Source: Erythroxylum novogranatense
Lineage: Eukaryota; Streptophyta; Magnoliopsida; Malpighiales; Erythroxylaceae
DNA length: 64,000 bases
Reading direction: 5' to 3'
NCBI GenBank assembly: GCA_029891385.1
Contig: CM057234.1
Span: 26,212,350 to 26,276,349 of the forward strand
A program made the position numbers and the translations under genes. Below, piece by piece: positions 44,648 through 61,420 of this stretch. Positions within the stretch are counted from its first letter, which is position 1; every line of letters starts with the position of its first letter. The notes under the pieces are model-generated. The model was not told the origin of the DNA and made no database searches. It worked only from the letters and a program-made list of their open reading frames with translations.

Positions 44648-45535
44648 CTAAGGGGAAAGCTGAGTGTGAGTAGGTATTTCTGGTGATGGAGTGATGCTTG
44701 TGGAGGGTTCATGATGAACATCAAGTTGCTCCGGTGGCGAAGAAGTAGCAGGCAAGACTGATGCAGTCACATAAGGCACAGTCACAGAGTGGACAGGAAG
44801 AAGCTGGTGAGACGGACCGGTTGGCATAACAGAAGTGGTAGTAGGCAGTTTAGTGATCGGAGTGACGAGGTTTTCATAGGAAAACTGGTCGTCAATAAAC
44901 ACAACGTGTCGAGACGTATAAACTCTATTGGTTCTTGGGTCAAGGCAGTGATAGAAAAATTGAGACAGCAAATATCTTATAAAAACACAAGGTATAGAAC
45001 GTGGTTGAAGCTTATTTGAGGTATAAGGACGAAGCCATGGGAAGCAGAGACAACCAAATGAATGAAGATTGGTGTACGAGGGGGGTTGATCGAACAAGCG
45101 TTCATAAGGGGTTTTCATGTTAAGGAGAGGTGTACGTAGACGATTGATGAGATAAACAGACGTAAGAAAGGCATACGACCAAAATGATGACGGTAGGTTG
45201 CTTAGGTGTAGAAGAGCTCTTGCGGTTTCTACGATATGTCGATGTTTTCTTTCAGATAGTCCATTGAGTTCTGGCGTGTGAGGAGGAGTGGTTATGTGAG
45301 AAATGTCGTTGGTTGACATAAAAGTTTTTAATTTGAGAAACTCACCACCATTGTCAGTATACAGGGTATTGATGGTGGAATTAAAACGCTTCTCAACTAA
45401 GGTTTTGAATGCAGTGAAAACACCAAAGACATCAGATTTATGCTTAAGTGGATATAACCAGACATAGCGTGAAAAATGATCCACAAAAATGACATAATAG
45501 TTGAAACCGTCTAATGAACTAGTCGGGGCAGGTCC
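44648..45535 (-). pseudogene. Copia integrase
   Basis: DHFSRYVWLYPLKHKSDV with the first catalytic Asp, then YTDNGGEFLKL with the second. TTPPHTPELNGLSERKHRHI carries the catalytic Glu, and YLINRLRTPLLNMKTPYE and SFGCLCFPWLRPY follow. A Ser/Thr/Pro-rich linker leads toward RT. TAG at 45536-45538 separates it from the pre-integrase part. Confidence 0.92.
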
Positions 45536-46333
45536 CTAAATATCGGAAAAAATTATTTCTAAAGGCCTAGAACTATGCAAATGCTGACTCGAAAATGGAA
45601 GTTTGTGGCTCTTTGAACACTGACAGGAGACACAAACTTTTGACAATGTTGAACTAGAAGCTAAGTGATGACATGACTGAAGATACGCCATAGTTTTATT
45701 TGACAGATGACCTAGGATGTGATGGAGAATAGCTGAATTGGGAACACAAGCATGGAAGACCGCTGGTTTATTTGAGGGAAAATATAGGTTATAGAGATCA
45801 CTGTGACTGGACCCTGTGAGGAGCACCGATCTTGTCCGTAAATCCTTCACCTGAAAACAATTCGGAAACAATTCAACAGAAACATTATTATTTTTGCATA
45901 AACGTTTAACAGATATAATGTTTTTGTTAATCGACGGAACATGGAGAACGTTATCAAAGATGATAGGCTTATTTTTGGTATTGAAGGTAAAACTACCCGT
46001 TTGCGTGATTGGTATATTATGGCCATCACCAACTTGTAGATGATCCGAGCCATAATACGATGAAGTGATTGACAAATTTTGAAGATTATTTTTCACGTGA
46101 TGCGTAGCTCCAGAATCAAGAATCCAGTCATCAGAAGAGGTAGCCTCCATGGTCGAGTGATGAGTAGCAGGGGAAGACTTGAATCGAGTCGGTTTACCAT
46201 GAAGATCCCAACACGTTTTTGCTGTGTGACTTGGTTTTTCGCAGTACTGACAGACCACGTCAGCAGTCGAAAAGGAGGCATTTCGAGGAGGAGCAGATTT
46301 GAACTGATGATACGAAGACCCTGCTCGGTGCAC
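45536..46333 (-). pseudogene. Copia Gag knuckle, protease and pre-integrase region
   Basis: CQYCEKPSHTAKTC is a CX2CX4HX4C knuckle. DWILDSGATHHV is the intact aspartic protease active site (DSGA). ILGHLSNKTMAYLQSCHH and VCVSCQCSKSHKLPF make up the pre-integrase H/C zinc region. The frame ends at TAG (45536). Confidence 0.92.
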
Positions 46334-46468
46334 CTGGCTTGAAGACCTACAACCAGACTCACTTGGGCGCAGTCAAGTCGATGTCAGAAGTCGAGCGCCA
46401 CGCCTGTAAGTCGATGAGCGGTCATGAGTGAAGTGGGCAATAGGAATTGGAGTCGCCTAGAGCTGGAG

Positions 46469-47047
46469 TTACCGAGATTGCCTAGACATGAAAGTTTCAT
46501 GGTCCAGGAGCTTTTTGTAAAGATCCGGAAAAGAAATCGGAGTCTCCTGAGCACGAACAGCAGCTGCGATTTCTTTGAATTCAGAACTGAGTCCATTCAC
46601 TGTTTGGATGACTAGATCCGTGTCATCCAATGGAGTGCTAATCATTGCGATTTCGTCCGCAATAATCTTGATTTTTTTCAAATACTCAGCGACGGATGAG
46701 TCTCCTTTGCTTAAACTAATTAGTCTCTCCTTCAAAGACATGAGACGAGCTCTGGATCTGTCGGCATACAATCGAGAAAGAAGTTCCCACGCTTGGTGAG
46801 AGGAAGTGGTCGATCCTAATAAGGTTACGATTGAGTGTGAAACAGAGGAGATGATAGCGTGTAGGATGAAGCGATCTTGTCGAATCCACACACCATATCT
46901 GGGATCATTCTCGGCAAGTCTAGGATAGGAACCGTCAACGTATCCTATGAGATTGTATCCGACTAATAGGGATTCCATGAGAAGTTTCCAAGCTAGATAA
47001 TTCGAGCCGTCAAGCTTGGATGTGCCTTGAATACCATAATTAAGCAC
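46469..47047 (-). CDS. Copia Gag capsid region
   Basis: 192 codons: LDGSNYLAWKLLMESLLVGY, LIGYVDGSYPRL, then SHQAWELLSRLYADRSRARL, KGDSSVAEYLKKIKIIADEI, and IQTVNGLSSEFKEIAAAVRA. This is the UBN2-type Gag of plant copia elements. It ends near 46469 and the knuckle resumes in another frame at about 46333, so a frameshift lies between. Confidence 0.9.
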   Translation of the reverse strand: MLNYGIQGTSKLDGSNYLAWKLLMESLLVGYNLIGYVDGSYPRLAENDPRYGVWIRQDRFILHAIISSVSHSIVTLLGSTTSSHQAWELLSRLYADRSRARLMSLKERLISLSKGDSSVAEYLKKIKIIADEIAMISTPLDDTDLVIQTVNGLSSEFKEIAAAVRAQETPISFPDLYKKLLDHETFMSRQSR

Positions 47048-47205
47048 GACAATATTGGAATCAATGGGAGAGTCGGCAGCAATGGTGGTTGAGGAAGATG
47101 AAGTATTAATAGGGTCGAGTGCTATGACGTTGATGAAGTAATAGAAGGAGGCTGATGAATATTGTTGTGCCAGTGGATCGGAAAAAAAATGTTGTTACGC
47201 TGACT

Positions 47206-47217
47206 GCTCTGATACCA
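47206..47217 (-). promoter_or_regulatory. Primer binding site of the copia element
   Basis: Minus strand TGGTATCAGAGC, directly next to the 5' LTR; tRNA-iMet type. Confidence 0.93.
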
Positions 47218-47404
47218 TAAAGAGACTTGAATTGATTGTTATTCACGCTTAATGAAATCATTTTACAAGAGGGTATTTATAATTACAGTGAAAACTAAAT
47301 AACAACCTGATAAATAACAATCTGATAATATCTATTTGTTACAACAAACTAAGGATATGTAAGGACTTGATCAATGTGAATCTTGGTCGAACTTATCCTT
47401 ATCA
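47218..47404 (-). repeat. 5' LTR of the copia element
   Basis: 187 bp, followed by GTGAC, the right copy of the target duplication. Confidence 0.93.
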
Positions 47405-47846
47405 GTGACTGCCTACCCACACATTAATTATAGAGGGGATGATTGCATAATCTTGGTTAAGCTTTTCTTGCTAAGATTGGATGACAATTTATCTCTAATC
47501 ATCGGACAAAAATTTACAAGATAACGCCCCTTTAGACTCTTCTCCTACTTCCAGTTGTGCATATGTTTGGAGGTTGATTTGCAGTGGTGTACAAGTTCTC
47601 AAAGGTCTTGTTACAAGAATTGGAGATGGCACCAACAAGCTTATGGGATGATCAATACATTGGGACTTCTCTTAATTGATAATTCTAAAATCATTAGCTA
47701 GTGAGTTAACGACAAAGTAATCTAGCCTGGTATGATTCTGGAATTTTAACGGTACAACTGGCATATAAAGTAATGATGAGTCTTACCTTCGATGATCAAG
47801 ACAACCAGCTTTGGATATGACATCTTTAGTGTCTCCAGAAGGTGAG
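47405..47846 (+). pseudogene. LINE ORF2 middle part
   Basis: Between the copia element and gag-only element 3. Fragments such as NAPLDSSPTSSCAYVWRLIC and SGVQVLKGLVTRIGDGTNKL correspond to the W.s...g..ll..g..wriGDG box of plant LINEs downstream of RT. Frameshifted and with stops. Confidence 0.72.
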
Positions 47847-49003
47847 TGTTGAATTGTGTTGTTTTATGCAACCTGCTGTGTTGAAATCAGTGGAGGAGCT
47901 TGCAATGATAATGAAGATTAGGAAGAAAAGAAAGCTGAAGGGAAAGATGAAGGAGTTTAAATGCAAGTGGAGATTGAAGATGATGATCCTAAGTATAATT
48001 CAACAATGTATGGATCAAACAAATGAAGCCAAAGATCAGATGAATGAAGCACAAGGCAGAAAAGGTGCAGATGCAAGCTCATCAGGTGCACAACAAAAGA
48101 TGAGAATTCCAGTTAGTTACTTAGAAGGAAGTAACCAGAATCGCAGAGGGAAGTAACCAGAAGGAAGTAACCACAAGTGCAGAGGTAAAAAACTAGCAAA
48201 TGGCTGAAGAAAATTTCAAGAAGTTTAATTAGCAAAATCAAGTTTAGTGCTAATCAAAAACATGAACTGACAATCAGATTTGTATGTCAGTCTTTTGAAG
48301 ATGAAGAATCAAACTATTGCAGAAGAATTAATTGTTGCTTTTTCTGTTTTTGCAAATGTTAGTTTTAGTTTTGCAAAAGACAAATGAAGTTGCTTTTTTG
48401 TCTTGCTAAATCGTGAAATGTAGTACTAGTTAGTTATTACTCATCGATTATGTTTTACTTTTCGTGTTTTTACAAAAGTTGTAGCAGAAAGTTGTAGAGC
48501 TAATATATAAAGCTCATCATCTTCTTCATTTTCAGATGTAATGGAATGAGGGAAAAACCAGAAAACTCTCAATACAACATTACCGTTCAAGTTTTCAATT
48601 TGCTTGTCATTTTTCTTTGATTTCTAGTAGCAATAGTAGTTTCTTTGCAGAAAAAACCCTGAAGTTAGTTCTAGTGAAACCAAATTCATAAAGCACACAA
48701 TCATCATTTCAGCTCATCGTTTTAGTATGCAGTGTCACTTTGTTTTGAATTCCAGAAATTACAGTAGCATTGAAGAGTGAGTAGCTAAGGCAACACATAC
48801 ACAAAAACTGAAGGTTTTAGATGTTCATTTCAGATTACATAGTCAAGAACAGAGGAGGAGTTCAAGAAGTGCAGTGCAGCAGATTTCCTCTTGCGTGAAC
48901 AGTGCACAAGGTGTTTGACAGAAGGTTTCAACCAACTTTGTTCCTCGACAGGTTGCTAGCTGAAGGAGCTTTCTTCAATCCTTGGAGGGAGCACTTTCAA
49001 GAG
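47847..49003 (+). repeat. 5' LTR of gag-only element 3
   Basis: About 1157 bp. The first 310 bases carry the same coding-like frame (QPAVLKSVEELAMIMKIRKK) that ends the gag frame in the 3' LTR. It has a TATA-like GCTAATATATAAAGCTC near 48500, followed by a likely transcription start. Confidence 0.9.
48498..48515 (+). promoter_or_regulatory. TATA-like box in the LTR of element 3
   Basis: AGCTAATATATAAAGCTC, conserved in the other LTR at about 51937. Placed mid-LTR, as expected for the U3/R border. Confidence 0.6.
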
Positions 49004-49015
49004 TGGTATCAGAGC
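49004..49015 (+). promoter_or_regulatory. Primer binding site of gag-only element 3
   Basis: TGGTATCAGAGC on the plus strand right after the 5' LTR; tRNA-iMet type. Sets the orientation opposite to all other LTR elements with confirmed orientation in the window. Confidence 0.93.
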
Positions 49016-49049
49016 TTCACGGTTCACTCAGCCTGGACCAAATCGAACA

Positions 49050-51608
49050 ATGGTAGGTATGAATTCGACGATGATGAACTTACAAAATGTGCAGGCAAAT
49101 ATTCCGGTGTTGACGGGAGATAACTACAAAGCATGGGCGATTCGAGTAGAAGATTATCTAAGAATCAATGACTGTTGGAGTGTAGTCACCGAAGGAGTGG
49201 AAGAAGAATATGGAGCCATGACGCAAGCAGACCAAACACGGCTGAACCAAGAAAGAGACAGAGATTTCCGAGCCTTGGTGTTCTTGAGGTCAGTGGTAAG
49301 TGAGTCCATTTTGCTAAGAAATGCAGGTTGTAGGAGTGCCAAAGAACTATGGGATACTCTCAAGGTGGAATATGTTGGATCAGCTCAAACCTTAAGGCTA
49401 AAGAAGCAAACAATTTTGAGAAACTTTGAAAACTTTTCCATAAAAGATGAGGAAAATGTAGATACAGCAAAGGGTCGATTTCTAAGTTTGGTGCAGCAAC
49501 TAAAGGAGTTTGGGGAGAGTACAAGCACTAAAAGATTGGTAGATAAGTTCCTAAGTCGATTGCCATTGAGATTTGAGGAGAGTGTAGCACCCGTAGAGTG
49601 GCAATTCACCAATGACCCTGAATCAGTAACTTTGGAGCAAGTCTTCAATGTTTTGGAAATGCATGAAGAAAGACATGGCCATAGAAGAGAAGGGAAAGTG
49701 TTTGCTTTGAAGGCTGAAAGGTTTAGAATACCTGAAAATCCTCCAAGCTACACACAAAACTAGATCAGTTCCTTTGACTCAAAACTAGTACAAGCACAAA
49801 GCCATCCACCAAATCAGCCTCATAACCATCAAACACCACATTAGATTCTTACCTACACAAAACTATTCTTATCCGAACCAGCCATATCCTCAAATACAAT
49901 ATACCTCACCAATGCCCTACCAAAACATCCAAAATCCACACCAATATCCTAGCCATAAGGATTAAGGATGCCTAGAAGGGGTTTATTTGTCAATTGCAGA
50001 TTTTGTGGGAGGAACAATCATTCAGCTGAGGATTGCTTTTGGAATGATAATGTTGAGTGTATTTTTTGCAGGAAAAGGGGACATACAAGAAGAGTTTGCT
50101 ATGAGAAGTGGATGGAGGAACATCAAAATCCACAAAGTTCACTCTTTGGCAAGCCACCTCCAATATACCCACTTCAAAGACTAAGTACCTCACCAAACAT
50201 GATACCAACTCAATCACAACCTTACCAACATGTTTCTGAACCTCAAATGCACCAAGCTCACCTTGCTGGAAAATTAGAAATTCATCAACCAACCCAACTA
50301 TCTTCATATCCGATCCCTCAACAGTACATGTATCAACCTCAAATGTCTCAACCTTCTTCAATCCCTCAACCTTATGTCTATTACTCTCAAATGCCTCAGC
50401 CAAACCCAACTCAATCAAGTTCAACATATCAGAATTACCAAACCACTCAAACACCAATGCCTAGCTAATCAAGCCAACAACTTCAAGGTTCAAACACTAT
50501 GACTGAATCTGTGCCATATTCACAGCCACAAACACTTACAAATCCTCAAAACCACCCATCAAACATACCAAACACCCAACCTGGATCATCACAAATCAAT
50601 CAACAATCAGAAAATTCAATTACTAAGGAGAGTTTATTTGTAGTGGAAACCAGTCACCAAACCATGAAACATAACCCTACTGTTGAAACTTGTGTTGTTG
50701 AAGCATGGAAGCAAGTGGAAGTGGAAAAGGCTAGGGTAAAAAAGGAGAGGAAACATGCTGATATTGAAAGAAAGAAGGTTGAGAAGTATCGCCTTCAGTT
50801 GGAGTCATTGAGGAAAGAAGTTTAAGAAGTTAAGTTCAAGTTTGAGGAGGCAATTATAAAATTAGAAGCAACAAAGGCTGATGTAGTTAAAGAGAAAGAA
50901 CGTGCTAAGATAGAGAGGGCTAAAATAGAGGAGCAAAAATGTGTGGCAAAGAGAAAGATCATGGAAGAAACATCTCGTGCTGAAGATCTTTCTAGACAAT
51001 TGAAAGATGCTAGAAGAATTATTGAGAAAAAACAGAGGGAGAATCAGAAAATGAAGTTTTTAGATAATCCTGAAACTACAGTCAAGAAATCAGGAGGAGA
51101 AGGGAATCAGGAGGAGTTTTCAGCAAGCCATGAAAATGATGAATTCAGGTATGATGATAGAGCTAAAGAGGAAGCAGATGAGACACTCATGGTTTTTGAA
51201 TATGTCATGTTTGCAAGAGCTAAACATAAGACATACAATCAGCCAATTAAACAAGGAATGGATGTAAGTATGCAGGTTCCACAAAACAAAGGAGGAGTTG
51301 TTGAATTGTGTTGTTTTATGCAACCTGTTGTGTTGAAATCAGTGGAGGAGCTTGCAATGATAATGAAGATTAGGAAGAAAAGAAAGCTGAAGGGAAAGAT
51401 GAAGGAGTTTAAATGCAAGTGGAGATTGAAGATGATGATCCTAAGCATAATTCAACAATGTATGGATCAAACAAATGAAGCCAAAGATCAGATGAATGAA
51501 GCACAAGGCAGAAAAGATGCAGATGCAAGCTCATCAAGTGCACAACAGAAGATGAAGATTCCAGTTAGTTACTTAGAAGGAAGTAACCAGAATCGCAGAA
51601 GGAAGTAA
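49050..51608 (+). pseudogene. Long Gag frame: capsid, two zinc knuckles, P/Q-rich linker, coiled coil, basic C-terminus in LTR
   Basis: All parts lie in one frame. 49050-49760 is a UBN2-type capsid (VLTGDNYKAWAIRVEDYLRI, SAKELWDTLKVEYVGSAQTL, LPLRFEESVAPVEW). 49968-50120 has two CCHC knuckles (CRFCGRNNHSAEDC and CIFCRKRGHTRRVC). 50130-50500 is a Pro/Gln/Tyr-rich linker. 50690-51060 is a heptad-rich coiled coil (VEVEKARVKKERKHADIERK, ETSRAEDLSRQLKDARRIIE). 51110-51290 is acidic with YVMFARAKHKTYNQ. The last 103 codons lie in the 3' LTR. Stops at 49761, 50466 and 50823, plus a locally shifted stretch at 49764-49960, interrupt it. About 850 codons in total, far longer than a copia Gag. The coiled coil is not a usual retroelement domain and may be a captured host piece. 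Function unknown. Confidence 0.8.
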
Positions 51609-52457
51609 CCACAAGTGCAGAGGTAAAAAACCAGCAAATGGCTTAAGAAAATTTCAAGAAGTTTAATTAGCAAAATCAAGTTTAGTGCTAATCAAAAACA
51701 TGAACTGACAATCAGATTTGTATGTCAATCTTTTGAAGATGAAGAATCAAACTATTGCAGAAGAATTAATTGTTGCTTTTTCTATTTTTGCAAATGTTAG
51801 TTTTAGTTTTGCAAAAGACAAATGAAGTTACTTTTTTGTCTTGCTAAATCAGGAAATGAAGTACTAGTTAGTTATTACTCATCAGCTTATGTTTTTACTT
51901 TTAAGCTTTTTACAAAAGTTGTAACAGAAAGTTGTAGAGCTAATATATAAAGCTCATCATCTTCTTCATTTTCAGATGTAATGGAATGAGGGAAAAACCA
52001 GAAAACTCTCAATACAACATTACCATTCAAGTTTTCAATTTGCTTGTCATTTTTCTTTGATTTCCAGTAGCAGTAGTAGTTTCTTTGCAAAAAAATACCC
52101 TGAAGTTAGTTCTGGTGAAACCAAATTCATAAAGCACACAATCATCATTTCAGCTCATCGTTTTAATATGCAGTGTCACTTTGTTTTGAATTCCAGAAAT
52201 TACAGTAGCATTGAAGAGTGAGTAGCTAAGGCAACACATATACAAAAACTGAAGGCTTTAGAAGTTCATTTCAGATTACATAGTCAAGAACAGAGGAAGA
52301 GTTCAAGAAGTGCAGTGCAGCAGATTTTCTCTTGCGTGAACAGTGCGCGTGAACAGTGCACAAGGTGTTTGACAGAAGGTTTCAACCAACTTTGTTTCTC
52401 GACAGGTTGCTAGCTGAAGGAGCTTTCTTCAATCCTTGGAGGGAGCACTTTCAAGAG
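51299..52457 (+). repeat. 3' LTR of gag-only element 3
   Basis: About 1159 bp, matching 47847-49003 at nearly every base. Differences include a short duplication GTGAACAGTGCGC near 52336-52352. Confidence 0.92.
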
Positions 52458-53455
52458 TAAGAACCCTCCTTTGACTAACCTTACTACAAAGAGTTCACTT
52501 TCAAGAGTTCACTCTTAGAAGGTCAGGTGCACCATTGGCTTGGACAAGAGCAATATATGGAAAAGGTGTTTCAACCATATAGAAGATGAACTTCACATAT
52601 TTCAAGATTGCCCATTTTCAAAATCCTCACGGAAGAGCCTTGTCCTGCCATTCCAGCAGTTTCAGTTCTTCAACAGTCATCTTCTCGTGATGACCTTTCG
52701 CAACAAAGATGGAGGTTTAAATTTCCTGCTAGGTTTTGGACTACTTGGACCAACAAGGACAAGCATTTATTTAAGCATACACGCAACCCAGTCGTTGTCT
52801 TTCTCAGTGAAGTTCTTTCACTGGATGCTGACTTTGACGCTGTCTTCTCCCTGCAGACCAAAACCTCTCGCAAGTCAGCCGTGGAGTATGTGAGACGGAC
52901 GCCTCCTTTATTAGTTCGGTACAAATTAAACTCCGATCGATGGTTGCGCCAAGGGAAATTCTAACCATGCAGCTGCGTTTTGGGACTCATGAGAAGTTGG
53001 CAAAAGGGGGTATTCAAGCTTCTTGAGTTATGGTTCTAGCTTAAGAGCGGAGTTGCGGGGACTGCACGATGATCTTATTCTGACTAAACGACATGGCTCT
53101 TTTCAGTTTTAGTGCCAGAGATGGATTCCACAGCTGTGGTGGAGCCCATCAAGAATGCTCATGATCACGGCCACCCACAGAAAATTTTAATTCTTGACCG
53201 TCGTCCGCTACTTTCTAAACTTGATGCTGTTGTGATTCAACACGGATGGAAACAAAGGAATAAAATCGTTGATGCTATGATCAATATAGGCTGAATTCGA
53301 AATGCCTCTTGACTGTATACTTCCCTCTCCTTTCATTCTTATATGAAAGCTCTGTGCTGATGCCTATGAAGTTTCTTACTTCGAACTGATCTGCAATCAA
53401 GATTTGATTACTTAATAAAATCCTCTTCAACCAAAAAGAAATTATATAAAAAAAA
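52458..53455 (+). pseudogene. LINE ORF2 C-terminus: zinc finger, RNase H and tail
   Basis: 52545-52625: CFNHIEDELHIFQDCPF, the C...C...HIF..C zinc finger (zf-RVT) seen after RT in plant LINEs. 52890-53290: PPLLVRYKLNSD, then RAELRGLHDDLILTK, MDSTAVVEPIKNAHDHGHPQ and VVIQHGWKQRNKIVDAM, which follow the LINE-borne RNase H pattern (LN(T/S)DG, E, SDS, H...N...D). The TAATAAAATCC...CAACCAAAAAG end at 53413-53455 is a LINE-like 3' tail. Several stops and frame changes. Confidence 0.78.
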
Positions 53456-53793
53456 ACTGTCTAAACTTCCGGCTTTGAAGGAAAATAAATGTCCACTAAA
53501 TCAGACCCAATAGATCAAATTCCTTTGAATAGTTGAGTAGTAACAGAAATCTGAACTAATGCACAAATATTATAAACAAAAGCTTCTGCAATGGTCCTAT
53601 TTGATTTCTCAATTATACACATACCAAACTCTCTTCTTTTCTTCCCTACAAGTTTTGTAGAAATGGTAAGAATGAGACATTCCATTGGCAATGTCTATAA
53701 CAATAACAGCTGGTATTAATAGATCGTAGAGAACTTGTTTGATTCACTAAATTGGAGAGACAATGTTCTTAGACATTCCAATTTCCTAGTTTC
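53456..53793. other. Spacer and SCPL27 3' UTR
   Basis: AT-rich sequence between the LINE tail and the carboxypeptidase stop codon; most of it should be 3' UTR or downstream DNA of that gene. No other feature seen. Confidence 0.4.
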
Positions 53794-60149
<6,356 letters not shown>

Positions 60150-61420
60150 AAATCATTAAGAATATCCGAAATATGAGTTACAGTTAGTGGGGTATCACAG
60201 TAGTAGTTGGAGTCAACATGTTGGCCCACTCAATCCGACAATGCTCAAAATATTTGGAAATGAACTCATTCGTGCTACTGTTTAGATTCTTCCCATTTTC
60301 TGTATTGAAATTGTCCATAGTTTTCTTTCCTTGAAAAATATGTGTGACAACTTGTTTAGTCTTCATACCAACTACTTGATTACCATTGTTTTCATCACCA
60401 GCAACTATACACCAAGATGCAAACCCGCGACAATACTAATAGTTTCATCCTCTACATGAAAGCTACGTGTAACAACTTCGGATGTCCTGATATGCAATTG
60501 CACACATGATTCCTCACAATATAGAGAATCACTATGTTTGACAACCATCTCATAGTAGGAAGGTGCTTGCATAACATTACATTTTCCCAATCTAGAACTA
60601 GTAGAGGACTTGACATGAGATATCTCAAAACAATCAATCATCTTAAAATTCTCAACCCCCAATTGCACAATTAGATCCTCACAAAACATAAAGTTCTTGT
60701 CATCAACAAGATTAACTATCCTATCTTTTTGCAATGGGTCCAACAAATTATTACTTAATATCTGTCCGTCCTCGATCAATAGTGAAGAGCCAACAATAAT
60801 CTTCACATAAGTCGACTCCTCTCCTTTTTCAACTATAATATGCTTTTTCTTACAATTAATCAACAGACTACCCTCCTCTGAGCGACCATAACAAGAAACA
60901 TTAGTGACTCCCTCTGACTCTTTTCCATATCTAACTTCCTTGCTAAGGTCCTAATGTCATTCCGAGTGAAAAACCCTGCCAATAGGAACCCATTTCCTCG
61001 CAGTGTTTTTCGGTTTCCAGGAATAGCTTATAAGAATCACCACTTTCTTCATCTCCCCATTCTCACCTAGCCTAAGAATCGAGAGGCTATCAGGCAAAAT
61101 CACATGCTTAGGAATTTCTATATATAACTTCACATAGCCTATCCTCTCCATAGAGGTAATAAGCAAATCCATACAAACTGGCTTACCTAAGGAGCTAGCC
61201 GCATAATTGAGACCTACAACTGTTTAGAACTCCATCAGAAGGTTGTGGAAATGAACCTATATAGGGATGACCTTGAGTAGGCTTCGGTCTATGACCATTC
61301 CTGACCACCACTTTCGAGAAACAACAGCTGGTTACCGAAGTGCTACAGACCCTATTCAACTATCTCCGACAAGCAGGAATTATTAGCAAATTTGAACAAA
61401 ATTGAGTCATCTTTTCTCAA
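60150..61420 (-). pseudogene. LINE ORF1 remnant with DUF4283-like region
   Basis: Near 61260-60980 on the minus strand: SLGKPVCMDLLITSMERIGY, then VKLYIEIPKHVILPDSL and YSWKPKN. This follows the DUF4283 pattern of plant LINE ORF1 (iGkPl.mD..T......yar..vei......p). The open frame 60863-60405 downstream (DGQILSNNLLDPLQKDR and the rest) is likely the ORF1 tail and matches no domain I know. Frames are broken, so it is inactive. Confidence 0.6.

Larger units (their letters stand above)
42795..47404 (-). mobile_element. Ty1/copia element, Ale/Retrofit-like
   Basis: LTRs 42795-42983 (189 bp) and 47218-47404 (187 bp). Perfect duplication GTGAC (42790-42794, 47405-47409). Primer site at 47206-47217, purine tract TGCGGGGG before the 3' LTR. 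On the minus strand the LTR starts TGATAAG and ends TCTCTTTA rather than CA. Internal order is gag, protease, integrase, RT, RNase H (copia order). Three in-frame stops (45536, 44054, 43421) interrupt an otherwise collinear polyprotein. Short LTRs and the domain style suggest the Ale/Retrofit lineage (inferred). Confidence 0.94.
47847..52457 (+). mobile_element. Gag-only LTR element 3, with Gag/coiled-coil fusion frame
   Basis: LTRs of about 1.16 kb (47847-49003 and 51299-52457), nearly identical. Primer site TGGTATCAGAGC at 49004-49015, purine tract AAAGGAGGAG before 51299. The internal region of 2.3 kb holds one long gag-like frame and no protease, integrase, RT or RNase H. The LTR starts TGTTGAATTG; its end may be the CA at 48999/52453 or a few bases later. 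I see no clean target duplication (GTGAG against AGAGT), so borders are good to a few bases. It splits the LINE remnant. Confidence 0.88.
42427..53455 (+). mobile_element. L1-type LINE remnant with RNase H, split by two LTR elements
   Basis: Three pieces read in the same direction: 42427-42794, 47405-47846 and 52458-53455. They follow the order of a plant LINE ORF2 C-terminus: RT thumb (FHQVAIIEETLEGLYAASG, HGRKTKATYNAIIDLV, NLAGI), then YVWRLICSGVQVLKGLVTRI and GDGTN, the zinc finger (CFNHIEDELHIFQDCPF), RNase H, and an A-rich tail at about 53445-53455. Stops are frequent. The joins coincide with the borders of the copia element and of gag-only element 3, so this LINE copy is older than both. 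Confidence 0.78.

Noticed and set aside
49990..50457. Minus-strand 155-codon frame
   Set aside because: Mirror of the Pro/Gln-rich linker of the element 3 gag frame.
60405..60863. Independent 152-codon host gene
   Set aside because: No recognised domain, and position and strand fit the tail of the adjacent LINE ORF1 remnant. Kept only as part of that remnant.
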